A DNA stretch of 64,000 nt from Psychromonas antarctica (GCF_022267535.1 NZ_JAHNZV010000002.1:62001-126000); one strand, 5' to 3'. Shown: positions 11,514-21,552, counted from the stretch's first letter. Made by a program: numbers and translations. The notes: generated from the sequence alone by a model not told the origin.

Positions 11514-11558
11514 GATGTAAACCTCATGTTAAGAAATAAAAATTTAGATTGTAGGTTA

Positions 11559-12227
11559 CTACAGTTTAAAACCGGTCGCTACTAAATATACTTCACGTGA
11601 ACGCGCGCGTGAAGAATCAGGTTTACGCGTTTTAACTGTTTTAAATAATTTACGTACTTCAGCCATAAACGGATCAAAATCAGATCCCATAAAGACTTTA
11701 ACAATAAAACAGCCATCTTTAACTAATACCGAACGACACATATCCAAAGCAAGTTCGACTAAATACATCGATTTAGGTTGGTCCATAGCTGCATTGCCAC
11801 TCATATTGGGTGCCATATCCGACAGCACGACATCAACCTTTTGCTCGCCAATGCGATTCAATAATGCTTTTAAGACCATCTCATCGCGAAAATCACCCTG
11901 CAAAAAATCGACACCTGCAATAGAGTCCATGGGTAATATATCGCAGGCAATTACTTTTCCTTTCAAGCCAACTGTATCAACAGCCCACTGTGACCAGCTG
12001 CCCGGCGCAGCCCCTAAATCAACAACGGTCATGCCCGAGTGAATTAGCTTGTCTTTTTTGTTGATCTCTTCCAGCTTAAAAACGGCACGTGAACGTAATC
12101 CTTTTTTATTTGCCTCTTTGACATAGAAATCATTTACATGCTCTTGCATCCAACGTTTAGAGCTACCTGAACTGCTTTTCTTCAATACACCGGGCTTAGA
12201 CGCACCCGAATTAACTCTTTTACCCAT
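11559..12227 (-). CDS. rlmE: 23S rRNA (uridine-2'-O-)-methyltransferase RlmE
   Basis: Methylates the 2'-O of U2552 in the A-loop of 23S rRNA and is heat-shock induced with ftsH in E. coli. The 222 residues form a Rossmann methyltransferase: SAM-binding [14 protein letters not shown] (about residues 70-83), acidic loop [11 protein letters not shown], then [11 protein letters not shown]. The catalytic K-D-K-E set is consistent with the visible Lys and Asp. The N-terminal extension is basic, slightly longer than the E. coli protein. It lies 45 bases upstream of ftsH. Confidence 0.96.
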   Translation of the reverse strand: MGKRVNSGASKPGVLKKSSSGSSKRWMQEHVNDFYVKEANKKGLRSRAVFKLEEINKKDKLIHSGMTVVDLGAAPGSWSQWAVDTVGLKGKVIACDILPMDSIAGVDFLQGDFRDEMVLKALLNRIGEQKVDVVLSDMAPNMSGNAAMDQPKSMYLVELALDMCRSVLVKDGCFIVKVFMGSDFDPFMAEVRKLFKTVKTRKPDSSRARSREVYLVATGFKL

Positions 12228-12361
12228 TAATTTATTCCTCGGTATTGCTACACTGCAATTATTTATAATGAATAAACAGGATAAATAACAATCAAAATAG
12301 TAAAGATTAATAATTAAGGGTAGAATGCTCTGTTTTCAACCCTTAAATGAAAGAAATTCGT

Positions 12362-12658
12362 ATGAAATTATCAAATAAACAAAAGCAACACTTAAAAGGT
12401 CTTGCTCATACCCTAAAACCCGTTGTATTACTTGGCCAAAATGGCTTAACTGAGGGTGTACTCGCAGAAATAGAGAATGCTCTTAACTTCCACGAATTAA
12501 TTAAAGTCAAAATTGCTACCGATGATCGTGACGTAAAACAATTAATTATTGATGCAATAGTACGTGAAACAGAAGCCATTAATATTACCAAAATTGGTCA
12601 TATTGTGGTGTTATTTCGACCAAGTGAAAATAAAAAAATTGAATTACCACGTAAGTAG
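12362..12658 (+). CDS. yhbY: Ribosome-assembly RNA-binding protein YhbY
   Basis: CRM-domain protein associated with pre-50S ribosomes. The chosen ATG gives MKLSNKQKQHLKGLAH, matching the E. coli start; an ATG five codons upstream is possible. The CRM signature GQNGLTEGVLAEIENAL is clear, followed by HELIKVKI and a final GHIVVLFRP. It is divergent from rlmE across a 134-base gap, the E. coli arrangement. Confidence 0.94.
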   Translation: MKLSNKQKQHLKGLAHTLKPVVLLGQNGLTEGVLAEIENALNFHELIKVKIATDDRDVKQLIIDAIVRETEAINITKIGHIVVLFRPSENKKIELPRK

Positions 12659-12682
12659 TCAAAGTAATTTAACCTAACTTAT

Positions 12683-12711
12683 AAAAAAGCCCAGTGCTCA
12701 CTGGGCTTTTT
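12683..12711. terminator. Bidirectional terminator between yhbY and greA
   Basis: AAAAAGCCCAGTG-CTCACTGGGCTTTTT: an 8-9 bp GC-rich stem with A- and T-runs on either side, shared by the convergent yhbY and greA genes. Confidence 0.85.
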
Positions 12712-12728
12712 ATGAGGTAAATTACATA

Positions 12729-13208
12729 TTAAACAGTATATTGTACCTTGATAATCTCATATTCAATTGTCCCACCCGGTGTTTCAATCGTAATTTCATC
12801 ATCTAGCATTTTACCAATTAGGCCACGTGCAATAGGAGAGCTCACAGAAATTAAATTTTTCTTAATATCAGCCTCATCATCACCCACAATACGGTAAGTC
12901 ACTTCCTCATCAGTAGCGACATTAACAATAGTGACCAGTGACCCAAAAATAACTTTACCACTATTGTTTAGCTTACTGATATCGATGATCTGCGCATTGG
13001 ATAATTTAGCTTCGACATCTTGAATTCGCCCCTCACAAAATCCCTGTTGTTCCCGTGCTGCATGATATTCAGCATTTTCTTTTAAATCACCGTGCTCACG
13101 TGCTTCTGCAATTGCCCTGACAATCGCGGGGCGTGTCACCGTTTTCAATTGCGCGAGTTCAGAGCGTAATATTCCAGCGCCATTGACTGTCATAGGATAT
13201 TGAACCAT
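12729..13208 (-). CDS. greA: Transcription elongation factor GreA
   Basis: Rescues backtracked RNA polymerase by stimulating transcript cleavage. The 159 residues are the usual length. The N-terminal coiled coil carries the catalytic acidic tip [16 protein letters not shown] (about residues 40-55) and the C-terminal FKBP-like domain has [10 protein letters not shown] and the closing GxIEYEI strand. It stands alone between terminators. Confidence 0.97.
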   Translation of the reverse strand: MVQYPMTVNGAGILRSELAQLKTVTRPAIVRAIAEAREHGDLKENAEYHAAREQQGFCEGRIQDVEAKLSNAQIIDISKLNNSGKVIFGSLVTIVNVATDEEVTYRIVGDDEADIKKNLISVSSPIARGLIGKMLDDEITIETPGGTIEYEIIKVQYTV

Positions 13209-13278
13209 TAAAAATTACCTTTATATTCACAAGAAGTTGTAGTTAAATAATACAATTATTTTACCCTTATTTTCTTCG

Positions 13279-14052
13279 TTAGTCATTATTTAAGGAAAAA
13301 ATGCTGGTAGTATTTTTAACAATTTGTGCCGCCAAGCAACTTTTAGATTCTGTTCGTAACAAGCATAACGACTCAAAAATAGTGATCAAATTAAGCGGGC
13401 AATTAAAGCCACCTTTTTGTAAATAAAGGGGGCTACCGGGGGCATCGGTTTCTAACAATAAAGATCTGATAGGTAATCGGCTAATTGTTTTTTTTGTTTT
13501 TGTGGCGTTTGGGTAAGTGATCACCCCGCCAATACCAAGTTTAAAGCCCAGCTTGATAAATTCCATCGCAACCTCATAACTACCGGAGAAAGAATGGTAT
13601 ACACCACCTTGTTTAAAATTTACGGCTTTTAATATTTCCAGTACCCGCCCCTGTTTTTTAAGCACATGTAAGATAATAGGTAAACTACACTTTTCTGCTA
13701 TCTGTAATTGCTTAATAAACACATTTTCTTGAAGCGCCGTATCTGCTTGAGCGTATTTATCTAAGCCAATCTCCCCTAGCGCCACACATTTTTTATCCGC
13801 GGTAATCAATGATTTTTCTAAGAAAAGTAAGTCATCTGCTTGGAAAGTATCAAGGAAATGGGGGTGGATCCCTAACCCATAATAACACTGAGTATAAGTC
13901 GAACATAATTGCTGGATAGCACCCCAACTCTTTTTTTGTGTCCCAGGAATAATGACATTGGTTATTCTATTTTCTTCTAACTGTGATAAAAGAGGAGCAA
14001 GTTGCGTTGCAAAACAAGGAAAATCCAAATGGCAATGACTATCAATAAACAT
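13279..14052 (-). CDS. yjjV: TatD-family metal-dependent hydrolase, YjjV type
   Basis: Putative metal-dependent DNase of the TatD amidohydrolase superfamily. The start was placed at the ATG giving MFIDSHCHLDF, preceded by AGGTGA; a longer open frame upstream lacks a good site. Metal ligands are visible in DSHCH, GEIGLD, ILHVLKK, VYHSFSG and LLETDAPG. The GLGIHPH segment and the GIGGVITYPNATKTK region resemble YjjV more than TatD or YcfH. About 257 residues, the family norm. The exact substrate is not known from sequence. Confidence 0.85.
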   Translation of the reverse strand: MFIDSHCHLDFPCFATQLAPLLSQLEENRITNVIIPGTQKKSWGAIQQLCSTYTQCYYGLGIHPHFLDTFQADDLLFLEKSLITADKKCVALGEIGLDKYAQADTALQENVFIKQLQIAEKCSLPIILHVLKKQGRVLEILKAVNFKQGGVYHSFSGSYEVAMEFIKLGFKLGIGGVITYPNATKTKKTISRLPIRSLLLETDAPGSPLYLQKGGFNCPLNLITIFESLCLLRTESKSCLAAQIVKNTTSIFSLNND

Positions 14053-14145
14053 GCATTCACCTAGAACGTTAAAGCGACTATCGAGCAAAAGCAATACGTC
14101 AGCATAAATACACCACGGTGTTTATGCTGACGTTAGCAGCGCAAA

Positions 14146-15732
14146 TTAATGTTCGCGGGTTTTTCTAAAATTAATAGCGGGATAACGTTCGATTGCCAGA
14201 TTTAAATTAACCATAGTAGGCGCGACATAGGTCAAGTTATTACTGCCATCTAACGCCAAATTATCATATGCCTTACGCTCAAATTCAGCAAATTTGAGTG
14301 GATTATCACTATCGACCCATAACGCGGTGGCAACACCAATCCCCTCATAGAGGGCTTCCACTTTGTATTCTGACTTTAAACGCTGAACAACAACTTCAAA
14401 CTGCAACACACCAACCGCACCCACAATCAAATCATTGCTGCGTAACGGCCGAAACACTTGCACAGCCCCCTCTTCTGAAAGCTGCATTAGGCCTTTTAGT
14501 AACTGCTTCTGTTTAAGGGGATCTTTTAAGCGGATACGACGGAACATCTCCGGTGCAAAATTTGGAATGCCTGTAAATTTAAGCTCTTCATTGCTGCTAA
14601 ATGCATCACCAATTTGAATCGTTCCATGGTTATGTAACCCAATAATATCGCCAGGATAAGCTTCTTCAGCAGCGCTTCGGTCACCGGCCATAAAGGTTAC
14701 CGCATCAGAAATACTGACCATTTTACCGGTGCGCACATGGCGCATTTTCATCCCTTGCTCATACTTACCGGAACACACTCGCATGAAAGCAATGCGGTCA
14801 CGATGTTTTGGATCCATATTAGCTTGAATTTTAAAGATGAAACCAGTAAATTCATTTTCAGTTGGCTCGACAATACGCTGTTTAGTTGCGCGAGATAACG
14901 GTGTCGGTGCCCATTCAACCAATCCATCTAATATATGATCAACACCAAAGTTACCTAATGCAGTACCGAAATAGACTGGCGTTAGTTCTCCTTTCAAAAA
15001 AAGATCATGATCAAACTTATTGGATGCACCTAACACCAACTCTAATTCCTCACGTAGCTGAGCGGCAAAAAGTGGTATCGCTTGATCTACCTCAGGGTTA
15101 TTTAACCCTTTAATAACGCGACTTTTTTGAATGGTATGACCTTGGCCTGATGAGTATAAAATAACTTCATCACGTATTAGGTGATAAATACCTTTGAACT
15201 CTTTCCCCATCCCAATCGGCCACGTAATAGGAGCACAGGCGATATTTAACACATCTTCCACTTCGTCCATTAAGTCGATTGGATCGCGGATATCACGATC
15301 GCATTTATTCATAAATGTGATAATTGGCGTATCACGCAGACGTGTAACTTCCATCAGTTTAATGGTGCGTTGTTCAACACCTTTTGCTGAATCAATAACC
15401 ATTAAGCAGGAGTCAACTGCGGTTAAAGTACGGTAAGTATCCTCCGAGAAGTCTTCATGTCCCGGCGTATCAAGCAAATTAACTATCGCATTGCGATATG
15501 GGAATTGCATAACCGAAGTAGTAATCGAGATACCACGCTCTTTTTCAATCTCCATCCAGTCAGATTTTGCATGCTGACCTGATTTTTTACCTTTCACCGT
15601 ACCCGCTTTTTGTAGCGCGTTACCAAACAGAAGTACTTTTTCAGTGATCGTTGTTTTACCCGCATCGGGGTGAGAGATAATAGCAAAAGTTCTTCTTTTC
15701 CTTACGTTCTCTATAATGTCTTTGTTTGGCAT
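14146..15732 (-). CDS. prfC: Peptide chain release factor 3
   Basis: GTPase that recycles RF1/RF2 after peptide release. It has 528 residues (E. coli 529). G1 [13 protein letters not shown] at about residues 20-32, the switch segment [14 protein letters not shown]3 [14 protein letters not shown] and G4 NKCDR are all present, followed by beta-barrel and RF3-specific C-terminal domains. Monocistronic as far as can be seen. Confidence 0.97.
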   Translation of the reverse strand: MPNKDIIENVRKRRTFAIISHPDAGKTTITEKVLLFGNALQKAGTVKGKKSGQHAKSDWMEIEKERGISITTSVMQFPYRNAIVNLLDTPGHEDFSEDTYRTLTAVDSCLMVIDSAKGVEQRTIKLMEVTRLRDTPIITFMNKCDRDIRDPIDLMDEVEDVLNIACAPITWPIGMGKEFKGIYHLIRDEVILYSSGQGHTIQKSRVIKGLNNPEVDQAIPLFAAQLREELELVLGASNKFDHDLFLKGELTPVYFGTALGNFGVDHILDGLVEWAPTPLSRATKQRIVEPTENEFTGFIFKIQANMDPKHRDRIAFMRVCSGKYEQGMKMRHVRTGKMVSISDAVTFMAGDRSAAEEAYPGDIIGLHNHGTIQIGDAFSSNEELKFTGIPNFAPEMFRRIRLKDPLKQKQLLKGLMQLSEEGAVQVFRPLRSNDLIVGAVGVLQFEVVVQRLKSEYKVEALYEGIGVATALWVDSDNPLKFAEFERKAYDNLALDGSNNLTYVAPTMVNLNLAIERYPAINFRKTREH

Positions 15733-16013
15733 TTATCTTTTTCTCTGATTATGTACGCACATCTGTAAGTACATCTTTTATTAAAAAATGGGAATCTAAA
15801 CGATATTGCGCACATGATAACAAATTTTAGCTTGCAAGCTAAAAGGTATTATTTAATGAAGGTTAAAATTTCAGTCAATTAAGCTGGGATATTAAACACC
15901 TAAACAGAGAAAGTTAGCAAAAATAGGGCCTGCAGAGCATACCCGATAGATATCACACTCATTTATAATATTGAAGCGCACGAAAAAGACCGGGCTAGGT
16001 AACTTCATGACAT
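15733..16013. other. Intergenic stretch with no gene
   Basis: A/T-rich spacer upstream of prfC (minus). No convincing coding frame or repeat was seen; it presumably holds the prfC promoter. Confidence 0.4.
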
Positions 16014-16042
16014 AAAAAAAGGAAGTAAAAAACTTCCTTTTT
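16014..16042 (-). terminator. Terminator after the Imm51-like gene
   Basis: On the minus strand GGAAGTTTTTTACTTCC is followed by seven T, 40 bases after the stop codon. Confidence 0.75.
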
Positions 16043-16084
16043 GTAGATGTGTTTATGGCGTAGCGCTGGGGTCGCCCCCATTAG

Positions 16085-16477
16085 TCACTCAATGTAGCCG
16101 CCAGCAGTCGCTATTTTGATGCATTTTTCGCGATAACTTGTATCTGACGAGAGCTTGTCAATAACCGACTTAACCTTATTAGCGGCTATTTCGCTATTAC
16201 TATAAGCGACAAAAGCACCACCTTCAGGAGCAAATTCAATATCTGATAACAGTGCCGCATTTTCAGTCGTTAATGCCGCTTTGACCAAAGCCACCCAAGT
16301 ATAACCACTACCTTGTAAATTGGCATTGGTAAAATGAAGGGCGACATCTTCATTAAAATTATAATAATTTATCGCATACTGGCCATCGACATTTCGAATA
16401 GTCGCATGTTGTTCTTCATCTGCTGCAAAAAGACTTATAGAAGCCAGAGTCAAAATCAGTAAAATAATACTACGCAT
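16085..16477 (-). CDS. Secreted Imm51-like protein
   Basis: A 130-residue protein with a clear signal peptide (MRSIILLILTLASISLFAA). The start was chosen because AAAGGA lies at the right distance upstream; a longer frame exists but reads through non-coding-looking sequence. The mature part, with a central GYTWVALVKAAL, then a SDIEFAPEGGAFVAYSN strand-rich part, resembles the immunity-51 family, which neutralizes polymorphic toxins. This is recognition by pattern, not a search. No toxin gene is adjacent, so a role as an orphan immunity protein is inference; it may simply be a small periplasmic protein of that fold. Confidence 0.6.
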   Translation of the reverse strand: MRSIILLILTLASISLFAADEEQHATIRNVDGQYAINYYNFNEDVALHFTNANLQGSGYTWVALVKAALTTENAALLSDIEFAPEGGAFVAYSNSEIAANKVKSVIDKLSSDTSYREKCIKIATAGGYIE

Positions 16478-16570
16478 AGTAGTGTTCCTTTTAAGTTGTA
16501 AAATTCCATAGAAAGAAGCATTACATGCTTCTATTAACAAACAATTTGTAATAAAAATAAACTCTAGCAT

Positions 16571-16863
16571 GATTCAAAAATGTTTATCAAATGCTTATAT
16601 TCGTGAATCGGGGCTACTTACCATAAATAGATTAAATAATTTAATATTTGCGATAATCGCAGTAGATTCAATACCTTTAATATGAGGCCTATTTATTATA
16701 AACTTCGCCACTCGTGAAGCGGCTTATTAGCCCCATCATGTTCGGTATATAAGCTATTTTAACCTCTACTCGAGAAAATGAAAAACAAATAAGCAAAAGA
16801 AATATGCCTGAATACCTGTTAATATGAACTACTTAAAATTATTTAAAATTAAAATGGTGCCCC
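16571..16863. other. Divergent promoter region
   Basis: About 290 bases between the minus-strand Imm51-like gene and the plus-strand RRM gene. It holds a short TTCGCCACTCGTGAA inverted repeat but no gene that I can support; promoters for both neighbours are expected here. Confidence 0.35.
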
Positions 16864-17253
16864 ATGAAATTACTCGTACGCAATCTCGCAACGGCGACAA
16901 CCGAAGAGAAGTTATTAAGTCTATTTAGCGAATATGGAAAGGTACAATCTTGCACCTTGGTTTTAGATAAAAGCACTGGAAAATCAAAAGGTTTTGGATT
17001 TATTGAAATGCCAAAGGTTGGTGAAGCTAAAATTGCAGTGCATAAACTAAATGGTTATAAACTGGCAGGTAACATCATTCGCGTCAAACGGGATGAGGCT
17101 AAAAAAGAAATAGCTGAAGTGTCATCTGCAACAGAAGAAATAGAGCACTCTAAAGTAGTAAATGCAGACATTAAAAAAGACGTAGTCGGCTTAGGCGAAG
17201 TACAAGGTAATGAAAATAATAAGAACAACATTTACGGCACCATAAAAAAATAA
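16864..17253 (+). CDS. RNA-binding protein with one RRM domain
   Basis: The 129-residue protein carries one RNA-recognition motif at residues 1-80: RNP2 KLLVRNL at the N-terminus and RNP1 SKGFGFIEM near residue 45, with the usual SEYGKV and IRVKRDEA boundaries. The C-terminal third is a low-complexity, charged tail rich in Glu, Lys and Asn. Bacterial single-RRM proteins (Rbp type) are often cold-induced in cyanobacteria and marine gammaproteobacteria; cold induction here is inference. Monocistronic, ended by the following terminator. Confidence 0.85.
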   Translation: MKLLVRNLATATTEEKLLSLFSEYGKVQSCTLVLDKSTGKSKGFGFIEMPKVGEAKIAVHKLNGYKLAGNIIRVKRDEAKKEIAEVSSATEEIEHSKVVNADIKKDVVGLGEVQGNENNKNNIYGTIKK

Positions 17254-17272
17254 CACTTTGCACTCAAAAAGC

Positions 17273-17311
17273 GACTAAATAGAGGACGTTTGGCTTTTGC
17301 CACCTCTATTT
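17273..17311. terminator. Terminator shared by RRM and small secreted gene
   Basis: An 11-bp stem CTAAATAGAGG/CCTCTATTTAG with a 17-base loop, then a T-run on the plus side after GAGCTAA. It also contains the last codons of the convergent minus-strand gene. Confidence 0.65.
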
Positions 17312-17665
17312 AGGAGCTAATTTTTTTTCTTGCATTTTTCTGGATAACAGGTCAAAACGTATTAAACAAAATTGACCTAAGTTTTCTGGATCAATCTTAG
17401 CAAGCTTAGCCATTCCAATTTTTTCTTCAACAATTACAATATCTAATTGCCCTTCTTGGTAATCTTGGGCTTTTAATAAACTATCATCGTACATTTCACT
17501 GTAATAATTAAGCATGGCTTTATCTCCCATTTCTAGGGAGAGTTTGCTGCACATATGATAATTGGCTAAAGTTTGTCCTATTGTTTTCAATTCGTCATCA
17601 GTAACAGCACTAGCCAATATAATTGAATGATAAAGAAATAAAAAAATGCCTATCCTTTTTTTCAT
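17306..17665 (-). CDS. Small secreted hypothetical protein
   Basis: A 119-residue protein not recognised. It starts with a signal peptide (MKKRIGIFLFLYHSIILASA) preceded by an excellent GGAGGG site, which is why the longer frame upstream was rejected. The mature part is mostly helical and acidic with two cysteines about 60 residues apart, possibly forming a disulfide in the periplasm. The stop codon lies inside the terminator stem shared with the RRM gene. Function unknown. Confidence 0.65.
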   Translation of the reverse strand: MKKRIGIFLFLYHSIILASAVTDDELKTIGQTLANYHMCSKLSLEMGDKAMLNYYSEMYDDSLLKAQDYQEGQLDIVIVEEKIGMAKLAKIDPENLGQFCLIRFDLLSRKMQEKKLAPK

Positions 17666-17865
17666 ACTCCCTCCTAAAAAACGCATTATTTTTACTGCTG
17701 CAGGCACTTACACTGCTAATTTCACACTCTACTTAAGCGAAAAAAACAGAATAAAATCAACATTTTTAACCACAACAGCTCGTTCGTATGATTACAAATG
17801 TAGAAAAAATCTGGCATTCATTTTAACAAGTATAAATGGCTAGGCTATTAGTAACGTTGCTATAA

Positions 17866-19092
17866 TTACGCAAGCGCTTGTTTAAAGTCGGCGAGTAAAT
17901 CAGCACTGTTTTCAATACCAATCGAACAACGTACCATCGTCTCACTGATCCCCATTTGCTTACGTACTGCTAGTCCCATTTCACCATAAATAGTAGGAGC
18001 AACAGGTAACGCCAAAGTACGGTTATCGCCTAGATGGGTCGCATTGATGACAATATCTAGTTTATTCAAAACCTTACAACAATCCTCATCTTTAATTAGA
18101 TCAAAACTTAAAATTGCGCCAAATTTTTTAAATAAACGCTTTGCAAGATCATGCTGAGGATGAGAGTTAAGGCCAGGATAATAAACTTTCGCAACTTTAG
18201 GGTGTTGTTCCAAGAATTCGGCTAGCAGCAGTGCATTATCACATTGGCGATCCATACGTAATTCCATCGTTTCACTACCCACTGAAATTAAATGTGCGAT
18301 TTGCGAGCTCATACATCCCCCCATATCACGAAGGCCTTTTTTCTTGATCTGGCTGATGCCCCACATTTTGCTATCACCTTTACGGTAACCCTCAAAAATA
18401 TTTGGGTAAGCTTGCCAGTCAAATAAACCACTATCTGTAACCGCACCACCTAATGCATTGCCGTGGCCAGCCACATATTTAGAAAGAGAGGTAATAATCA
18501 GGCTGGCTTTAACTGTTGTCGCATCGAATAGGTAACACGAAGCCATCGTGTTATCAATCACGTAGACTAACTTTTCTTTTTCACAGAAATCACCAATTGC
18601 ATCAAGCGCACTAATTTGGGTAACTGGATTAGCAATGCTTTCGGCAAACACCATACGGGTATTGTCTTTTTGTGCCGCTTTAACTTCTTCAATATTAGTG
18701 GTGTCTACCAGAGTAACCTCGATTCCGTAACTTTGCAGAGTACCCATTACGCTGTTAGTGTTACCAAATAAAAAACGGCTACAAATCAGGTGATCGCCAG
18801 ATTTCAACAAGCTTAAAAAGGTAGTCACAATAGCAGCCATACCAGAAGCAAATGCCAGCGTTGCATAACCATTATCCATTTGACATAACTTATGCTGCAA
18901 CGCATCAATTGTTGGTGTTGATTGGCGCGCATAAGCATGCCCAGGTTGACCTTGGAAAATATTGATCAAATCTTGCACATCGTCAAAACCATATGGAACA
19001 GAATTGTGAATGGGTGCGTGAACCGCCCCATATTCTAAATTCAACAAGCGGTCTGAATGCACTATCTTTGTTGTAAAACCTTGCTCTGACAT
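17866..19092 (-). CDS. Cys/Met-metabolism PLP-dependent enzyme
   Basis: A 408-residue trans-sulfuration-family enzyme (cystathionine gamma-synthase / O-acetylhomoserine sulfhydrylase / methionine gamma-lyase type). The fold-type I features are visible: AYARQSTPTIDALQ, the cofactor loop FASGMAAI, the DNTMAS aspartate and the PLP lysine in SLSKYVAGHGNALGG near residue 210. C-terminal residues include the substrate-carboxylate arginine in MVRCSIGIE. The exact reaction cannot be settled from sequence. It is monocistronic; upstream I saw no clear MetJ box or SAM riboswitch. Confidence 0.88.
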   Translation of the reverse strand: MSEQGFTTKIVHSDRLLNLEYGAVHAPIHNSVPYGFDDVQDLINIFQGQPGHAYARQSTPTIDALQHKLCQMDNGYATLAFASGMAAIVTTFLSLLKSGDHLICSRFLFGNTNSVMGTLQSYGIEVTLVDTTNIEEVKAAQKDNTRMVFAESIANPVTQISALDAIGDFCEKEKLVYVIDNTMASCYLFDATTVKASLIITSLSKYVAGHGNALGGAVTDSGLFDWQAYPNIFEGYRKGDSKMWGISQIKKKGLRDMGGCMSSQIAHLISVGSETMELRMDRQCDNALLLAEFLEQHPKVAKVYYPGLNSHPQHDLAKRLFKKFGAILSFDLIKDEDCCKVLNKLDIVINATHLGDNRTLALPVAPTIYGEMGLAVRKQMGISETMVRCSIGIENSADLLADFKQALA

Positions 19093-19701
19093 CTTAGTTC
19101 CTTGAGTTGTTTTTTATACCAAATCCATTGAATTCTATTCATTGAAGTTTGCCGAAATGAATACTCGTTAAAGGCAAATAATATTTGCGTATTTGTTATT
19201 GATTTTGTAATTAAGACAACGAGTTGCTGCAATCAACACATCTACTTTATTGGTTTATCATGCGTCTGAAGGGATCTTTTAATTAATACAATGGGGAGTT
19301 AATCCTGATCCACATTAAATAAATTAGATTTAAAAATATTCAGACACAAATTAATAAGTTTGAATATTATACAGAGATCAAGAAGTAAGTTGAAACCGAA
19401 TCTATATAGTTTTTTGGTCTTTCTTATCTGTTTATGCATTACCTGTTGCGTACATACCCTAATAAAATTAAAACTGTCAAAACCAATACTAGCGTATAGA
19501 CATATCTCCATGATACATCAAGGTGCTAAATGCTCGCTTTTACACCTATCGGTTAGATGATTAAGGAAAATAATCGTTCACAAGGTCACCATGCTAAGTC
19601 AGATTCTGGTTTTCGAGCCGAGTCCTCATTGGGTACCTAAAATAAAAAAAAGGCTTGCTTATCAGAAGTTAAATCAGTAATTAATAGAGAGGAAATGTTA
19701 T
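19093..19701. other. Intergenic region with degenerate repeat pieces
   Basis: About 600 bases without a gene I can support. Pieces at 19535-19552 (CTTTTACACCTATCGG) and 19610-19628 (TTTTCGAGCCGAGTCCTC) resemble parts of the intergenic repeat also seen near 21.1 and 33.9 kb. Short overlapping frames on both strands lack RBS and family resemblance. Confidence 0.4.
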
Positions 19702-19743
19702 AAAAGTAATAAAATAAGCTCTATCCTTATTTTATTACTTTTT
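19702..19743. terminator. Long A/T-rich terminator after dcd
   Basis: A 17-bp perfect stem AAAAGTAATAAAATAAG/CTTATTTTATTACTTTT with a short loop, 40 bases past the dcd stop on the minus strand. It has T-runs in both directions. Confidence 0.75.
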
Positions 19744-19784
19744 AGCTGTGCTTTCATTATCAGCATGGCGATAAATGGAGATAT

Positions 19785-20369
19785 TTAGTTGTCTTGGCTA
19801 ATTCGGCTCGCCACTGCACCTTGCTGCTCTTGATATTTCGCATTAGTACGTTTGTTATAAGGCCTTGCCGCAGGCGCGGATAGTCGTTCAAAGTTCAATG
19901 CTGCGATAATCATTTTAGGGCGTAATGCCAAGGGTAATTTACCACTATTATAAAACTCTAAGACAATTTTTCCTGACCAGCCAGGATCGATTCTATGCGC
20001 TGTGACATGGACCATTAAACCCAAGCGAGCCAATGAAGAGCGGCCATCTAACCATCCAACAATATCAGCAGGCAAGGTCACATCTTCGTATGTAACCGCT
20101 AACGCAAGCTCACCAGGATGCAAAAAGAATGCTTGATCTTCTTTGATGACGATGACATCACTCATTACTTTATCTAACGATGCAGCTACCTCTTCTTTAG
20201 GACCAGAGAGATCAATATAAGGCGTAGTGTGTTCACTAAACACTCTAAATTCATTACCTAGGCGGATATCGACACTAACACCTGATATAGCAGATTGAGG
20301 CGGCCGAGGATTTATAATCAACTTACCTGCATCTAAATATTCTTCGATATGGGTATCACACAGGCGCAT
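19785..20369 (-). CDS. dcd: dCTP deaminase
   Basis: Deaminates dCTP to dUTP, the main dUTP/dTMP source in gammaproteobacteria. The 194 residues (E. coli 193) contain the trimer core with [24 protein letters not shown], holding the catalytic Glu/Arg/Ser region, and the C-terminal [18 protein letters not shown] that folds over nucleotide. Single gene. Confidence 0.96.
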   Translation of the reverse strand: MRLCDTHIEEYLDAGKLIINPRPPQSAISGVSVDIRLGNEFRVFSEHTTPYIDLSGPKEEVAASLDKVMSDVIVIKEDQAFFLHPGELALAVTYEDVTLPADIVGWLDGRSSLARLGLMVHVTAHRIDPGWSGKIVLEFYNSGKLPLALRPKMIIAALNFERLSAPAARPYNKRTNAKYQEQQGAVASRISQDN

Positions 20370-20511
20370 TTTCTTCTCCAGAAAGCTAAAGTCATTATCA
20401 ATTTAGTGCATTATATAGGTAATGTGGATTACATTAAATATTTGCAGCGTTCGAATTTTTTCAAAGGGGGTAGATATAAAACATGATCGCTAGCCATTTT
20501 ATAACAGGCAT

Positions 20512-20535
20512 AAAAAAAGCAAGTCAATGACTTGC
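20512..20535 (-). terminator. Terminator after the cold-shock gene
   Basis: GGCAAGTCATTGACTTGC followed by seven T on the minus strand, about 50 bases beyond the stop. Confidence 0.8.
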
Positions 20536-20582
20536 CTTATTGTTCAATCAGAATGAGCTAATTAAAGCTCATCGAAGCAATA

Positions 20583-20792
20583 TTAAAGAGCTACGATGTT
20601 TTCTGCTTGAGGACCTTTTTGACCTTGAGTTACAGTAAACTGTACTTTTTGGCCTTCAGCAAGAGTTTTAAAACCAGTGCTTGCAATTGCAGAGAAATGT
20701 GCGAATACGTCAGGACCGTTTTCTTGCTCAATGAAACCAAAACCTTTAGATTCGTTAAACCATTTTACTGTACCAGTAGTAGTTGTAGACAT
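20583..20792 (-). CDS. Cold-shock protein, CspA family
   Basis: A 69-residue OB-fold RNA chaperone. RNP1 KGFGFI and RNP2-like VFAHFSAI are intact, with the start [13 protein letters not shown] and the end GPQAENI typical of CspA/CspD-class proteins. RBS AGGA precedes ATG. It has a long, gene-free stretch upstream, typical of cold-induced csp genes whose leader folds differently at low temperature. The particular paralogue (A, C, E, G) cannot be assigned. Confidence 0.94.
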   Translation of the reverse strand: MSTTTTGTVKWFNESKGFGFIEQENGPDVFAHFSAIASTGFKTLAEGQKVQFTVTQGQKGPQAENIVAL

Positions 20793-20950
20793 AATAGTAT
20801 CCTATTTAATTTGAGTAATTTAACCTTGTAAATCAAGGCAGTTGGCGAGAAGTGTTGCTATTACTTATGAAGTATAGGATCGGTACATAATACGGAACAT
20901 CGAACATAAATATAAAACGAACTTTCAAGCTACAAAGAATTATATATTGC
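20793..20950 (-). promoter_or_regulatory. Probable long 5' leader of csp gene
   Basis: About 150 A/T-rich bases upstream of the csp start, including GCCTTGATTTACAAGG, an imperfect inverted repeat near the RBS. CspA-family mRNAs commonly have such leaders acting as thermoswitches. The extent is inferred; no transcription start is visible from sequence alone. Confidence 0.35.
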
Positions 20951-21552
20951 TATCGTTATCTGTCAACTGCTATTTGAATTAAAAATCAATTTTTTGCAAA
21001 AAACTCTTTTAATTAATTAAAAACCCAAGTCGAGTGGCTAAATACAATGAATTACATTTAAGCGTACGTTAATTTTAATCAAGATACCTTGTTAGAATTC
21101 AGTTCTGAGCCCTCAATTCGGCAGCACATGTACGCCTTTACCGCGATTAATTTCGTTAACGCGCTGTCTATAGGTGTAAAGGCAAATATCGAGCCTTCTT
21201 AATAGAAGACTTTTATCAAATACTGTGAGGTTATATTGATTTTAAGCCGTTCTAGCAGGGCAGCTTAAAGTCGTACCAATTTTATTAATTACGTGATTTT
21301 TTTCGGTGTAGTAAAAATGTATTGAAGCGATACAGGGACAACAGTAAGCACTTGTTCTAATTGCACATAAACAACAAAACACCAATCAGCATTGTGTTTA
21401 ACTCGTATTCATCTTAACAAACATAAATGAATAGATAATTGCTATATTTGCTATAACATAGGTGTACAACAATGCTCTAAATTTCCCTGCGACATTGATG
21501 TAAAAGTGGCCGCAAAAACATTGCATTCCCTTATAATTAAAGAGATGAAGTA
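20951..21552. repeat. Gene-free region with degenerate intergenic repeat (copy A)
   Basis: No gene is supported here. Positions 21095-21195 resemble 33866-33960: both have TTCAGTTC or CTCAGTTC, then CCTTT, then GCGATTAA-N5-GTTAA with matching spacing, then a GGTGTAAA/GATGTAAA segment. This suggests a dispersed, decayed repeat of around 100 bases. Confidence 0.4.

Noticed and set aside
19299-19560. Two overlapping short frames on opposite strands in the metabolism-gene upstream gap
   Set aside because: No RBS, no resemblance to known families, and they overlap degenerate repeat pieces.
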